A stretch of 6,935 nt of DNA from Oscillospiraceae bacterium (GCA_016296045.1 JAEDKB010000087.1:1-6935), one strand, 5' to 3'. Counted from the first letter of the stretch, positions 1 through 5,181 are shown. Made by a program: numbers and translations. Notes: generated by a model from the sequence alone, not told the origin.

Positions 1-32
1 TTCAAACAACGGGTCATATCAAATACGAGAGC

Positions 33-180
33 AGCCGAAAGGCTTGCTGCGCAAGTATTTTGACTTACTGCGCAACTCACACTCTACCGTACTTGTGTAC
101 GCCGACGAGTGTGAGTTGCTTGTCTTTGGAGCCTTTCTCAACAGTCCATCAGCGTGTCGAAACAGTTTTTCGACACGCTG
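33..180 (-). repeat. Dispersed intergenic repeat, copy 1
   Basis: Read on the minus strand, this stretch matches 3373-3515 on the plus strand almost base for base, so the two copies form an inverted pair about 3.2 kb apart. It contains three nested structures. A terminal hairpin has arms 150-162 and 168-180 (CAGCGTGTCGAAA and its complement). A 13-bp stem (72-84 with 107-119) encloses a small CGTAC-ttgt-GTACG hairpin (88-101). Near the left end is an imperfect tandem of a TTGCGCAGYAAG unit. Short open frames across it appear only because the repeat lacks stops in that frame; nothing suggests a protein. The outer edges were set where similarity to copy 2 stops. It resembles a non-autonomous palindromic element or REP-like repeat, with no transposase in view. 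Confidence 0.85.
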
Positions 181-181
181 A

Positions 182-226
182 AAAGACTCCCCCGTTTTCA
201 TTCACTGAAAACAGGGGAGTCTTTTT
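182..226 (+). terminator. Factor-independent terminator
   Basis: The arms GACTCCCC (185-192) and GGGGAGTC (214-221) continue inward with one C-A mismatch to TTTTCA/TGAAAA, closing on the loop TTCAC (201-205). The stem is followed by TTTTT (222-226) and preceded by AAAA, so it could also work on the minus strand. On the plus strand it would end a gene lying off the left edge, after that transcript has passed through repeat copy 1. On the minus strand it would back up termination of the carrier-protein transcript. Confidence 0.85.
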
Positions 227-253
227 CTGTTCGGAAATTGTATCTATGTATTT

Positions 254-306
254 ATACGAATACTGATTCTTGATTAAAAAGTTTCATCAAGAATCAGTAT
301 TCGTAT
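254..306. repeat. Perfect 21-bp inverted repeat after the carrier gene
   Basis: Arms 254-274 and 286-306 are exact reverse complements (ATACGAATACTGATTCTTGAT), with an 11-nt spacer TAAAAAGTTTC. The right arm ends on the first base of the stop codon of the minus-strand carrier gene (stop 306-308). Neither side is followed by a real T-tract, so it is not a textbook terminator. It would form a long, stable hairpin at the 3' end of that mRNA and may protect it from decay. It could also be a mobile palindrome. Confidence 0.8.
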
Positions 307-533
307 TATATTTGGTTTTCCACAAATGCAGTCAGATCCGCAACCGTTTCGATCCCGTTCAGGTCTTCGTCCGTCCATTCAACGCCGAATTCCTGCTCCA
401 GCATCAGCATCAGCTCCTCCAAATCTGACGGCTCAACCTCCAAATCCTCCAGAATGACCGTGGACATGGAAATTCTTGTCTCATCACAAGCCATCTGCTC
501 CGCTAAAAAAGCTCGGATTGTTTCAAAGACCAA
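306..533 (-). CDS. Acyl-carrier-like protein with altered attachment motif
   Basis: A 75-aa acidic protein of the acyl carrier protein (ACP) fold, which normally carries acyl or peptidyl intermediates on a 4'-phosphopantetheine arm in fatty-acid or secondary metabolism. The start is TTG at 531-533 (MVFETIRAFLAEQ). It has GGGAGGTG upstream at good spacing and sits about 27 nt from a clear promoter. The frame's upstream ATG at 582-584 lies inside that promoter's spacer, so it cannot be the start on this transcript. Helix I (residues 2-14), the helix II-like segment SDLEELMLMLEQEFG (36-50) and a helix III/IV tail (TVADLTAFVENQI) are family-typical. The odd point is the DSL motif: an ungapped alignment to standard ACP puts Pro35 where the modified serine belongs, with Ser36 one residue later (EPSDLEEL). 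It may still be modified with a shifted register, or act without a prosthetic group. No fatty-acid synthesis genes are nearby. The family call is fairly safe; the function is open. Confidence 0.8.
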   Translation of the reverse strand: MVFETIRAFLAEQMACDETRISMSTVILEDLEVEPSDLEELMLMLEQEFGVEWTDEDLNGIETVADLTAFVENQI

Positions 534-566
534 GGTGACACCTCCCGAATGATTTTTGACGTAACA

Positions 567-595
567 AGTATACTGTCTCTGCATGGGAATTGCAA
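567..595 (-). promoter_or_regulatory. Vegetative promoter for the carrier gene
   Basis: On the minus strand, TTGCAA (590-595) and TATACT (567-572) are separated by 17 nt, close to the sigma-A consensus. The predicted transcript start near 560 gives a 5' leader of about 27 nt ending in the GGGAGGTG ribosome site. This supports the TTG start of the carrier gene and means it can be transcribed independently of the upstream ACT-domain gene, although no terminator separates the two. Confidence 0.75.
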
Positions 596-611
596 TAGCT
601 TTTCCGTTTTT

Positions 612-1049
612 TTATCCTGCAAGAATCTCCGCTTTCAACACATCGTCCATTTTTTTGAGCGTGCGAAGCAATTCCTCCGCGCCCTGCTCCACGCCCGTCG
701 TCTCCGCGGAAATCGTGACCGATGCACAGCCGTTTGTCGGAATCGTCTGATTGATCGTCAGTATATTTGCGCCGAATTGGGCAAAAATGGAGAGTATGGA
801 AGAAAGCAGACCGGTAACATCCCGAAGAATAAAATGGAAGGTCAGAATTCGACCCGCCATCAAATTCTGAAACGGAGAAATGGAATCACGATATTTATAA
901 AACGCACTGCGGCTTAGCTCCGTTGCTTTGGTCGCTTCATTGACCGTGCTGACCTCGCCGGTCTCAAGCAGCCATTTTGCCTGCGCAACCTTCAAAAAAA
1001 CCTCCGGAAGCGCCTTGGCTTCCACAATAAAAAATTTGGGCAACTGCAT
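612..1049 (-). CDS. pheB: PheB-type ACT domain-containing protein (UPF0735)
   Basis: A 145-aa protein of the PheB/UPF0735 family, the usual length. The N-terminal half is a helical, helix-turn-helix-like region ending in the family signature LSRSAFYKYRDSI (residues 45-57). The C-terminal half is an ACT domain (about 68-145: RILTFHFILRDVTGLLSSI, then ANILTINQTIP). ACT domains bind small ligands, often amino acids, and control enzymes or transcription; the B. subtilis relative is linked by name to phenylalanine synthesis, but its molecular role is not settled. The chosen start is ATG 1047-1049. AGGAGG lies 14 nt upstream, which is long. The frame's first ATG (1086-1088) has no ribosome site and would place that AGGAGG inside the gene. 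There is no homoserine or phenylalanine gene beside it here. The 78-nt gap to the carrier gene has no terminator, so read-through is possible. Confidence 0.85.
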   Translation of the reverse strand: MQLPKFFIVEAKALPEVFLKVAQAKWLLETGEVSTVNEATKATELSRSAFYKYRDSISPFQNLMAGRILTFHFILRDVTGLLSSILSIFAQFGANILTINQTIPTNGCASVTISAETTGVEQGAEELLRTLKKMDDVLKAEILAG

Positions 1050-1091
1050 AGTACTTATGTCCGCCTCCTGTGTGCGTATTGCACTCATTTG

Positions 1092-1120
1092 TTTTTATCA
1101 CAAGAACATTTTACTATAAA
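1092..1120 (+). promoter_or_regulatory. Possible promoter for the YtvI-like gene
   Basis: TATAAA (1115-1120) is a reasonable -10, but the -35 at the right distance (TTTTTA, 1092-1097, 17-nt spacer) is poor. It overlaps the opposite-strand promoter, with the two -10 boxes almost abutting. A sporulation sigma factor could be used instead; no convincing match was seen. Confidence 0.3.
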
Positions 1121-1136
1121 CCGAGCAAAATTGCAA
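1108..1136 (-). promoter_or_regulatory. Vegetative promoter for the ACT-domain gene
   Basis: On the minus strand, TTGCAA (1131-1136) and TAAAAT (1108-1113) are 17 nt apart, giving a transcript start near 1101 and a leader of about 50 nt. The element occupies the short gap between the divergent ACT-domain and YtvI-like genes. Confidence 0.65.
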
Positions 1137-1156
1137 GTATGGAAAGGAATCAGGCT

Positions 1157-2203
1157 ATGAGAAATCCGTGGAAGCTGCTGCTGTATATCGTTGGCGGTGC
1201 GATTGGGATCTGGTTGACGGCAAAGCTTCTGCTGCCGATCGGTCTTCCCTTTTTGCTCGGACTTCTGCTTGCGAAAATCGCTGCGCCGCCGGCACGGTTT
1301 TTTCGTCGGAAATGGCACTTTCCACGCGCTTTGGCCTCCTTTTTGTCTGTCACGGTCATATCGGCGGCGCTCCTCGGAGTGCTGTGGATTGTCGGACGCG
1401 GACTGGTTGCGGGCGCGGAAGCTCTCGTTGCCCGTTTGCCGCATCTGCTTTCCTCCCTGCAGCAGCCGCTTGCAGGTCTTCGGGAAACGCTTTTGAAGCT
1501 GACCGAACGGTTGCCGCAATCGCTGTCGGCTGCCGCCGCGCAATGGATCCGTCGGCTGTTTGAGGGCGGCAGCGTTTTGGCAGGCACCTTCTCTGAATGG
1601 CTGATGGGCTTTGCGGGAACGCTTTTGTCCTTGGTTCCGGAGCTGGTTCTGTTTCTTCTGACAATGCTGCTTTCCGCCTATCTGTTCTCTTCGGAGGATT
1701 CCGCTTTGCGAAACTGCGTAAAACGCTGGCTGCCGGAAAAGTGGACGGAAAAGCTCTATACCATTCTGCGCCGTCTGAAAACTGCGGTGGCCGGCTACTG
1801 CAAGGCACAGCTTCTTCTGATGCTTGTTACGTTCAGCATTCTTTCCGTCGGCTTCTTTTTGCTGCACCGTCCGGCTGTTTTGCCGACGGCAATTCTGATC
1901 GCGGCAATTGATGCCCTTCCCGTGTTCGGTGTCGGATCCGTTCTGATTCCGTGGTCGGTCATTTCCTTTTTGCAGGGCAAGTCGTCACTGGGACTCGGTC
2001 TGCTTGTGCTTTATGCGGTGGCAGGACTGACACGCACCGCTTTAGAGCCTCGTTTCCTCGGCAAGCAGATGGGGCTGCATCCGCTTCTGACGCTGCTTTC
2101 TCTCTATGCCGGATATCAGCTTTTCGGCGTGGCCGGAATGATTCTTGTGCCAATCGGCGTAATCCTTCTGAAACAGTTATATGATCTGGCGGAGGCAGTA
2201 TAA
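1157..2203 (+). CDS. ytvI: YtvI-like AI-2E family membrane protein
   Basis: A 348-aa multi-pass membrane protein of the AI-2E/PerM family, closest by eye to the sporulation protein YtvI. Hydrophobic segments lie roughly at residues 7-40 (two spans), 57-84, 153-177, 214-236, 240-272, 278-295 and 308-341. A soluble, amphipathic stretch (about 85-150) sits between the third and fourth regions, as is usual for the family. The C-terminal half carries family motifs IDALPVFGVGSVLIPW (251-266), EPRFLGKQMGLHPL (297-310) and LFGVAGMILVPI (322-333). The start is ATG 1157-1159 (MRNPWK), with AAAGGA 8 nt upstream. Longer in-frame starts (1070, 1139) lack a ribosome site, and the first lies upstream of the candidate promoter. 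The family exports or passes small solutes; the substrate of YtvI is unknown and a sporulation role is inferred from the family name. No terminator was seen before the next gene. Confidence 0.8.
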   Translation: MRNPWKLLLYIVGGAIGIWLTAKLLLPIGLPFLLGLLLAKIAAPPARFFRRKWHFPRALASFLSVTVISAALLGVLWIVGRGLVAGAEALVARLPHLLSSLQQPLAGLRETLLKLTERLPQSLSAAAAQWIRRLFEGGSVLAGTFSEWLMGFAGTLLSLVPELVLFLLTMLLSAYLFSSEDSALRNCVKRWLPEKWTEKLYTILRRLKTAVAGYCKAQLLLMLVTFSILSVGFFLLHRPAVLPTAILIAAIDALPVFGVGSVLIPWSVISFLQGKSSLGLGLLVLYAVAGLTRTALEPRFLGKQMGLHPLLTLLSLYAGYQLFGVAGMILVPIGVILLKQLYDLAEAV

Positions 2204-2232
2204 CACTGTTTCAAAAAAAGCAAAGATCGCAC

Positions 2233-2261
2233 TTGCCAAGCCGCGCTCTTTGGAGTATAAT
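2233..2261 (+). promoter_or_regulatory. Strong vegetative promoter for the S-component operon
   Basis: TTGCCA (2233-2238) and TATAAT (2256-2261) are separated by 17 nt, nearly ideal for sigma-A. The predicted transcript start is near 2268, leaving a leader of about 26 nt that is too short for a riboswitch. This suggests the vitamin-type transporter here is not riboswitch-controlled, at least from this promoter. Confidence 0.8.
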
Positions 2262-2293
2262 CTTCCCGAATAAAGCAAAAAGAGGATGATTCT

Positions 2294-2827
2294 ATGAAAA
2301 ACCAACGTACACGGAGGCTCGTGCTCGCTGCCTTATTTGCGGCACTGACCTGCGTGGCAACCGCTACACTTTCCATTCCCTCCCCGCTTGGCGGATATTT
2401 TAATCTGGGAGACACCGTGATTTTGCTGGGCGCATTTCTGCTCGGTCCGATATACGGCGCACTTGCCGGCGGCATCGGCGCTGCTCTGGCCGATCTTCTG
2501 CTCGGCTTTGTCATTTACGCGCCTGCAACGCTTGTGATTAAAGCCCTGACCGCACTGACCGCCTGTATGATCTTCCGCGCCTTCCGGCGCAAAACGATTC
2601 TCGGCGCATCGATCGGCGCGGTCGCAGGTGAGCTTGTTATGGCAACCGGATACTTCCTTTACGAATGGATCCTTTACGGCATCGGCGGCAGTGTTGAAAA
2701 CCTTTTGATGGTCAATCTTCCGCAGGCGGGCATCAACGCCGTCGCGGCCTTACTCCTTTATATTGTGCTGGAAAAATCACACGCAGCGGAAAAACTGGTC
2801 GGAGGTGTGAAAGCTCATGACAGATGA
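2294..2827 (+). CDS. ECF transporter S component (substrate-binding membrane subunit)
   Basis: A 177-aa hydrophobic protein of the energy-coupling factor S-component group (PF07155-like). S components bind a vitamin or other micronutrient in the membrane and pair with a shared EcfA-EcfA'-EcfT energizing module; no such module is here, so it would use one encoded elsewhere (group II arrangement). Segments run at about 7-27, 39-71 (likely two spans), 72-94, 101-129 and 138-160. The first helix shows AxxxA spacing (Ala12/16 and Ala13/17), the pattern S components use to contact EcfT. GGYFNLGDTVILL (33-45) and YAPATLVIKAL (75-85) are typical of this subgroup. The ribosome site GAGGA is 7 nt before the ATG. 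The gene overlaps the next one by 11 bp, indicating translational coupling. The substrate cannot be read from the sequence. Confidence 0.85.
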   Translation: MKNQRTRRLVLAALFAALTCVATATLSIPSPLGGYFNLGDTVILLGAFLLGPIYGALAGGIGAALADLLLGFVIYAPATLVIKALTALTACMIFRAFRRKTILGASIGAVAGELVMATGYFLYEWILYGIGGSVENLLMVNLPQAGINAVAALLLYIVLEKSHAAEKLVGGVKAHDR

Positions 2828-3362
2828 GATCAGGCAGCAAGCCGTACTTGCTGCGCAGACGCTTTGCGAAAAAGCAAACCTGCAAGCCGGAAACATCGTC
2901 GTTGTAGGCTGCTCTACCAGCGAAATCTGCGGCAGCCGTATCGGAACGGACTCCCAGCCGGAGATCGCAAAGGTCGTTTTTGATGCCATTTACGGCGTTC
3001 TTTCCGAAAAAGGGATTTATCTTGCCGCGCAATGCTGCGAGCATCTGAACCGTGCCATTATCACGGAACGTGAGGCGGCCGCCGGTGCAGACATCGTCAA
3101 CGTGGTTCCGCAGCCGAAAGCAGGCGGCTCCTTTGCCACGGCAGCCTATCACAGCTTCCGCGATCCCGTCGCTCTGGAGCACATTCGCGCAGATGCCGGT
3201 CTGGATATCGGCGGCACCCTGATCGGAATGCATCTGAAAGAGGTTGCTGTTCCGCTGCGCCTCGGTATCGACCATATCGGCAGCGCCTTGCTGCTTGCGG
3301 CACGCGTGCGACCCAAATTCATCGGCGGCGTCCGCGCTGTTTATGACCAGACTTTATTGTAA
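2817..3362 (+). CDS. ywlG: DUF436 / TIGR01440 family protein (YwlG-like)
   Basis: A 181-aa soluble protein of the UPF0340/DUF436 family (B. subtilis YwlG), full length. Highly family-like blocks are GCSTSEICGSRIG (31-43), QCCEHLNRA (72-80), PKAGGSFA (100-107), DIGGTLIGMHLKEVAVP (130-146) and RPKFIGGVRA (165-174). Conserved Cys, Glu, His and Lys residues suggest a binding or catalytic site, but I know of no established reaction. The start is ATG 2817-2819 with GGAGGTG at 2801-2807, inside the preceding S-component gene, whose last 11 bases it overlaps. This tight coupling implies a role linked to the imported nutrient, either modifying it or responding to it (inference). Repeat copy 2 begins about 10 bases after its stop, and no conventional terminator follows. 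Confidence 0.88.
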   Translation: MTDEIRQQAVLAAQTLCEKANLQAGNIVVVGCSTSEICGSRIGTDSQPEIAKVVFDAIYGVLSEKGIYLAAQCCEHLNRAIITEREAAAGADIVNVVPQPKAGGSFATAAYHSFRDPVALEHIRADAGLDIGGTLIGMHLKEVAVPLRLGIDHIGSALLLAARVRPKFIGGVRAVYDQTLL

Positions 3363-3364
3363 AT
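3352..3364 (+). repeat. 13-bp direct repeat, left copy
   Basis: CTTTATTGTAAAT covers the last two codons and stop of the DUF436 gene. The same 13 bases recur at 3705-3717. The pair brackets the repeat-rich gap and could be a duplication made when that DNA was inserted. Confidence 0.6.
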
Positions 3365-3368
3365 AAAG

Positions 3369-3408
3369 CCATCAGCATGTCGAAAAAGGTTTTTCGGCAC
3401 GCTGATGG
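3369..3408 (+). repeat. Long hairpin at the edge of repeat copy 2
   Basis: Arms 3369-3387 and 3390-3408 pair over 19 positions with only two G-T wobbles when read as RNA (CCATCAGCATGTCGAAAAA against its partner). It starts 7 nt after the DUF436 stop. There is no following T-run, so it is more likely a 3'-end stabiliser or partial terminator than a classical one. It is the counterpart of the terminal hairpin in copy 1. Confidence 0.7.
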
Positions 3409-3515
3409 ACTGTTGAGAAAGGCTCCAAAGACAAGCAACTCACACTCGTTGGCGTACAGAGGTACGGTTGAGTTGCGCAGCAAGTCAAAATACTTGCGCA
3501 GCAAGCCTTTCGGCT
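3373..3515 (+). repeat. Dispersed intergenic repeat, copy 2
   Basis: This is the same unit as 33-180 in the opposite orientation. Compared with copy 1 it lacks a 6-nt block (AGAGTG) in one arm of the central stem, leaving an 8-bp outer stem (3435-3442 with 3469-3476). The inner CGTAC-N4-GTACG hairpin (3453-3466) is kept, with a different loop (AGAG instead of TTGT). Two exact TTGCGCAGCAAG units (3473-3484 and 3494-3505) repeat with a 21-nt period. No coding function is supported; the open frame across it (3377-3715) joins unrelated repeat pieces. Confidence 0.85.
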
Positions 3516-3565
3516 TGGATGCCAGGAGAGCGTATATGTCGATGCCGAAACCCGGTTTCTTTCTA

Positions 3566-3647
3566 TGTCATCCTGAGCGAAAGCGAAGGATCCTCGCACG
3601 ATCGACAGCAAAAAAGATTCTTCGTCACTTCGTTCCTCAGAATGACA
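3566..3647. repeat. 82-bp palindromic miniature element
   Basis: The ends TGTCATCCTGAG (3566-3577) and CTCAGAATGACA (3636-3647) are inverted repeats with one mismatch. Inside, GCGAAAGCGAAGGATC and GATTCTTCGTCACTTCG are a looser inverted continuation. I recall the TGTCATYCTGAGCGAAGCGAAG pattern as a common intergenic palindrome in diverse bacterial genomes; that is recollection, not a search result. It is probably a non-autonomous mobile or REP-like element. No target-site duplication is obvious right at its ends. Confidence 0.75.
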
Positions 3648-3704
3648 AAGGGAGAGGGCATTCCTATATTTTGACGGTTTGGAGCTTTATCGACAGTCTG
3701 AAAG

Positions 3705-3717
3705 CTTTATTGTAAAT
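3705..3717 (+). repeat. 13-bp direct repeat, right copy
   Basis: This is an exact copy of CTTTATTGTAAAT at 3352-3364. The two copies enclose the segment holding repeat copy 2 and the 82-bp palindrome. It lies 15 bases upstream of the aldolase promoter's -35 box. Confidence 0.6.
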
Positions 3718-3731
3718 GGCTTGTTTTTCTC

Positions 3732-3759
3732 TTGCAATCTCGTACTTTTATGGTATAAT
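3732..3759 (+). promoter_or_regulatory. Strong promoter for the aldolase gene
   Basis: TTGCAA (3732-3737) and TATAAT (3754-3759) are separated by 16 nt, and TGG directly before the -10 gives an extended -10 motif. The transcript would start near 3766 and have a leader of about 30 nt carrying AGGAG (3781-3785). This is consistent with the high expression expected of a glycolytic gene. Confidence 0.8.
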
Positions 3760-3795
3760 ATCCCAGAAATCAATACACAAAGGAGTGTTTTCACT

Positions 3796-4764
3796 ATGCC
3801 TCTGGTAACTACTACCGAAATGTTCAAGAAGGCTTACGACGGCGGTTATGCCATCGGTGCTTTCAACGTCAACAACATGGAAATCGTTCAGGGCATTACC
3901 GAAGCCTGCGCAGAGACCCGTTCTCCGGTCATTTTGCAGGTATCCAAGGGTGCCCGTGCCTACGCAAACCACACCTACCTGACCAAGCTGGTCGAGGCGG
4001 CTGTGCTGGAAAATCCCGATATTCCCATCGCACTGCATTTGGATCACGGTCCCGATTTTGAGACCTGCAAGAGCTGCATTGACGGCGGCTTCACCTCCGT
4101 TATGATCGATGCCTCCTCCAAGCCGTTTGCCGAAAACATCGAGATCACCAAAAAAGTCGTTGAGTACGCACATGACCACGGTGTTGTCGTAGAAGCCGAG
4201 CTCGGCACTCTGGCAGGCGTTGAGGACGATGTCAAGGTTTCCGCCGAAGACTCCTCCTATACCCGTCCCGAAGAGGTCGAGGAATTTGTCTCCAAGACCG
4301 GCTGCGACTCTCTGGCAATTGCAATCGGCACCTCCCACGGCGCGTATAAGTTTACTGCCGAGCAGTGCACCAGAAACGAAAAGGGTATTCTGGTACCGCC
4401 TCCTCTGCGCTTTGATGTCCTGCATGAGTGCGAAAAGCGTCTGCCCGGCTTCCCCATCGTTCTGCACGGCTCTTCCTCCGTTCCGCAGGAGTTTGTTAAG
4501 ATGATTAACACACACGGCGGCAAGATGCCCGATGCCGTCGGCATTCCGGAAGAACAGCTCCGTGAAGCTGCACGCTCCGCCGTCTGCAAGATCAACATCG
4601 ACTCCGATCTTCGTCTTGCCATGACCGGCACCATCCGCGAATATTTCGATGCACATCCCGATCATTTCGATCCGCGTCAGTATCTGAAGCCCGCCCGTGC
4701 CAACATCAAGGAAATGGTCAAGCATAAGCTGATCGATGTTCTCGGCTGCGCAGGCAAGGCCTGA
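3796..4764 (+). CDS. fba: Class II fructose-bisphosphate aldolase
   Basis: A 322-aa cytosolic zinc-dependent aldolase that reversibly splits fructose 1,6-bisphosphate into dihydroxyacetone phosphate and glyceraldehyde 3-phosphate in glycolysis and gluconeogenesis. Visible family residues are the N-terminal GAFNVNNMEI (21-30); the LDHGPDFE motif with catalytic Asp83 and zinc ligand His84; AELG with Glu135; further zinc ligands His181 (GTSHG) and His224 (LHGSSS); and the phosphate-binding NIDSD (267-271). The start is ATG 3796 with AGGAG 10 nt upstream; the frame is open further upstream, but only into the promoter and repeats. It is a single-gene transcript bounded by its own promoter and a strong terminator. 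A tagatose-bisphosphate aldolase is the near alternative in this superfamily, but a lone, strongly expressed gene fits fba better. A long antisense frame on the minus strand (3748-4800) is a codon-usage shadow. Confidence 0.95.
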   Translation: MPLVTTTEMFKKAYDGGYAIGAFNVNNMEIVQGITEACAETRSPVILQVSKGARAYANHTYLTKLVEAAVLENPDIPIALHLDHGPDFETCKSCIDGGFTSVMIDASSKPFAENIEITKKVVEYAHDHGVVVEAELGTLAGVEDDVKVSAEDSSYTRPEEVEEFVSKTGCDSLAIAIGTSHGAYKFTAEQCTRNEKGILVPPPLRFDVLHECEKRLPGFPIVLHGSSSVPQEFVKMINTHGGKMPDAVGIPEEQLREAARSAVCKINIDSDLRLAMTGTIREYFDAHPDHFDPRQYLKPARANIKEMVKHKLIDVLGCAGKA

Positions 4765-4813
4765 TATCGTCTGCCGCTGCACGGTACAAATAGGAATCAT
4801 TTGAATTCCTTAT

Positions 4814-4860
4814 ATAACAATAAAAACGACGCTCGGAAAGAGCGTCGTTTTTATTGTTAT
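4814..4860. terminator. Bidirectional terminator between fba and abrB
   Basis: Arms 4814-4834 and 4840-4860 are perfect 21-bp complements around the loop GGAAA. The GC-rich core ACGACGCTC/GAGCGTCGT is flanked by AAAAA on one side and TTTTT on the other, so it gives a stem plus T-tract in both directions. It lies 49 nt after the fba stop and 3 nt after the abrB stop, ending both convergent genes. Confidence 0.93.
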
Positions 4861-4863
4861 GCT

Positions 4864-5112
4864 TCAGTCTTCCTGATCGCTGACTTCCTGCAGGCATTTC
4901 GCGCAGATAAACTTGCCGCGGTGCTCCAAAAGATCCGTTTCCGCACCGCAGAAAATGCAGCTCGATTCCTGTTTTTGAAGAATAATGCGGTCATCTTCCA
5001 GCGTGATTTCCAGGCAGTCACGTTCTTCGATTCCCAGTGAACGCCGAAGCTCAATGGGCAAAACGACACGTCCCAGCTCATCTACTCTTCTGACGATTCC
5101 GCTTGTTTTCAT
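4864..5112 (-). CDS. abrB: AbrB-family transcriptional regulator with C-terminal cysteine motif
   Basis: An 82-aa regulator. Residues 1-47 form an AbrB/SpoVT swapped-hairpin DNA-binding domain (SGIVRRVDELGRVVLPIELRR, residues 4-24, is almost canonical). It would act as an oligomer binding A/T-rich promoter DNA, classically repressing post-exponential and sporulation-onset genes. The C-terminal part has Cys52-x2-Cys55 and Cys70-x2-Cys73 with His64 between them, a possible small zinc-binding knuckle known from clostridial AbrB proteins but absent from the shorter MazE type. AGGAG lies 7 nt before the ATG. It is transcribed alone, divergent from spmAB and convergent with fba. Position beside a sporulation operon fits a transition-state role, but targets cannot be named. 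Confidence 0.9.
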   Translation of the reverse strand: MKTSGIVRRVDELGRVVLPIELRRSLGIEERDCLEITLEDDRIILQKQESSCIFCGAETDLLEHRGKFICAKCLQEVSDQED

Positions 5113-5145
5113 AGCAATTCTCCTATTTTGCCAAATCTTTTGTTT

Positions 5146-5174
5146 ATCCTAACATTTTTAAGTTGTCATGTCAA
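5146..5174 (-). promoter_or_regulatory. Vegetative promoter for abrB
   Basis: On the minus strand, a consensus TTGACA (5169-5174) and TAGGAT (5146-5151) stand 17 nt apart. The transcript start would be near 5139, giving a leader of about 27 nt. The region just downstream is A/T-rich, the type of DNA AbrB itself tends to bind, so autorepression is possible. Confidence 0.8.
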
Positions 5175-5181
5175 GTGCAAC

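Noticed and set aside
534..584. Upstream ATG extension of the carrier protein
   Set aside because: The ATG at 582-584 lies in the spacer of the gene's own promoter, and the added residues are not carrier-like. TTG at 531-533 has the ribosome site.
1085..1867. 260-codon minus-strand frame opposite the YtvI-like gene
   Set aside because: It has low-complexity, Gln/Arg/Lys-rich composition, no family features, and is antisense to a well-supported membrane protein.
2204..2293. Riboswitch upstream of the ECF S component
   Set aside because: The near-consensus promoter leaves a leader of only about 26 nt, and no aptamer-like pairing was seen in the 90-bp gap.
3473..3505. Two identical 12-bp units as a possible CRISPR remnant
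   Set aside because: There are only two units, with a 9-bp spacer, inside a dispersed repeat, and no cas genes.
3377..3715. 112-codon plus-strand frame, with a similar frame at 19-201 on the minus strand
   Set aside because: Both run through the dispersed repeat; their similarity is just the repeat itself. The first also crosses the unrelated 82-bp palindrome, and neither has a ribosome site.
3748..4800. 350-codon open frame on the minus strand
   Set aside because: It is exactly antisense to the aldolase gene, with no ribosome site or recognisable family. It is kept open by the aldolase's codon usage.
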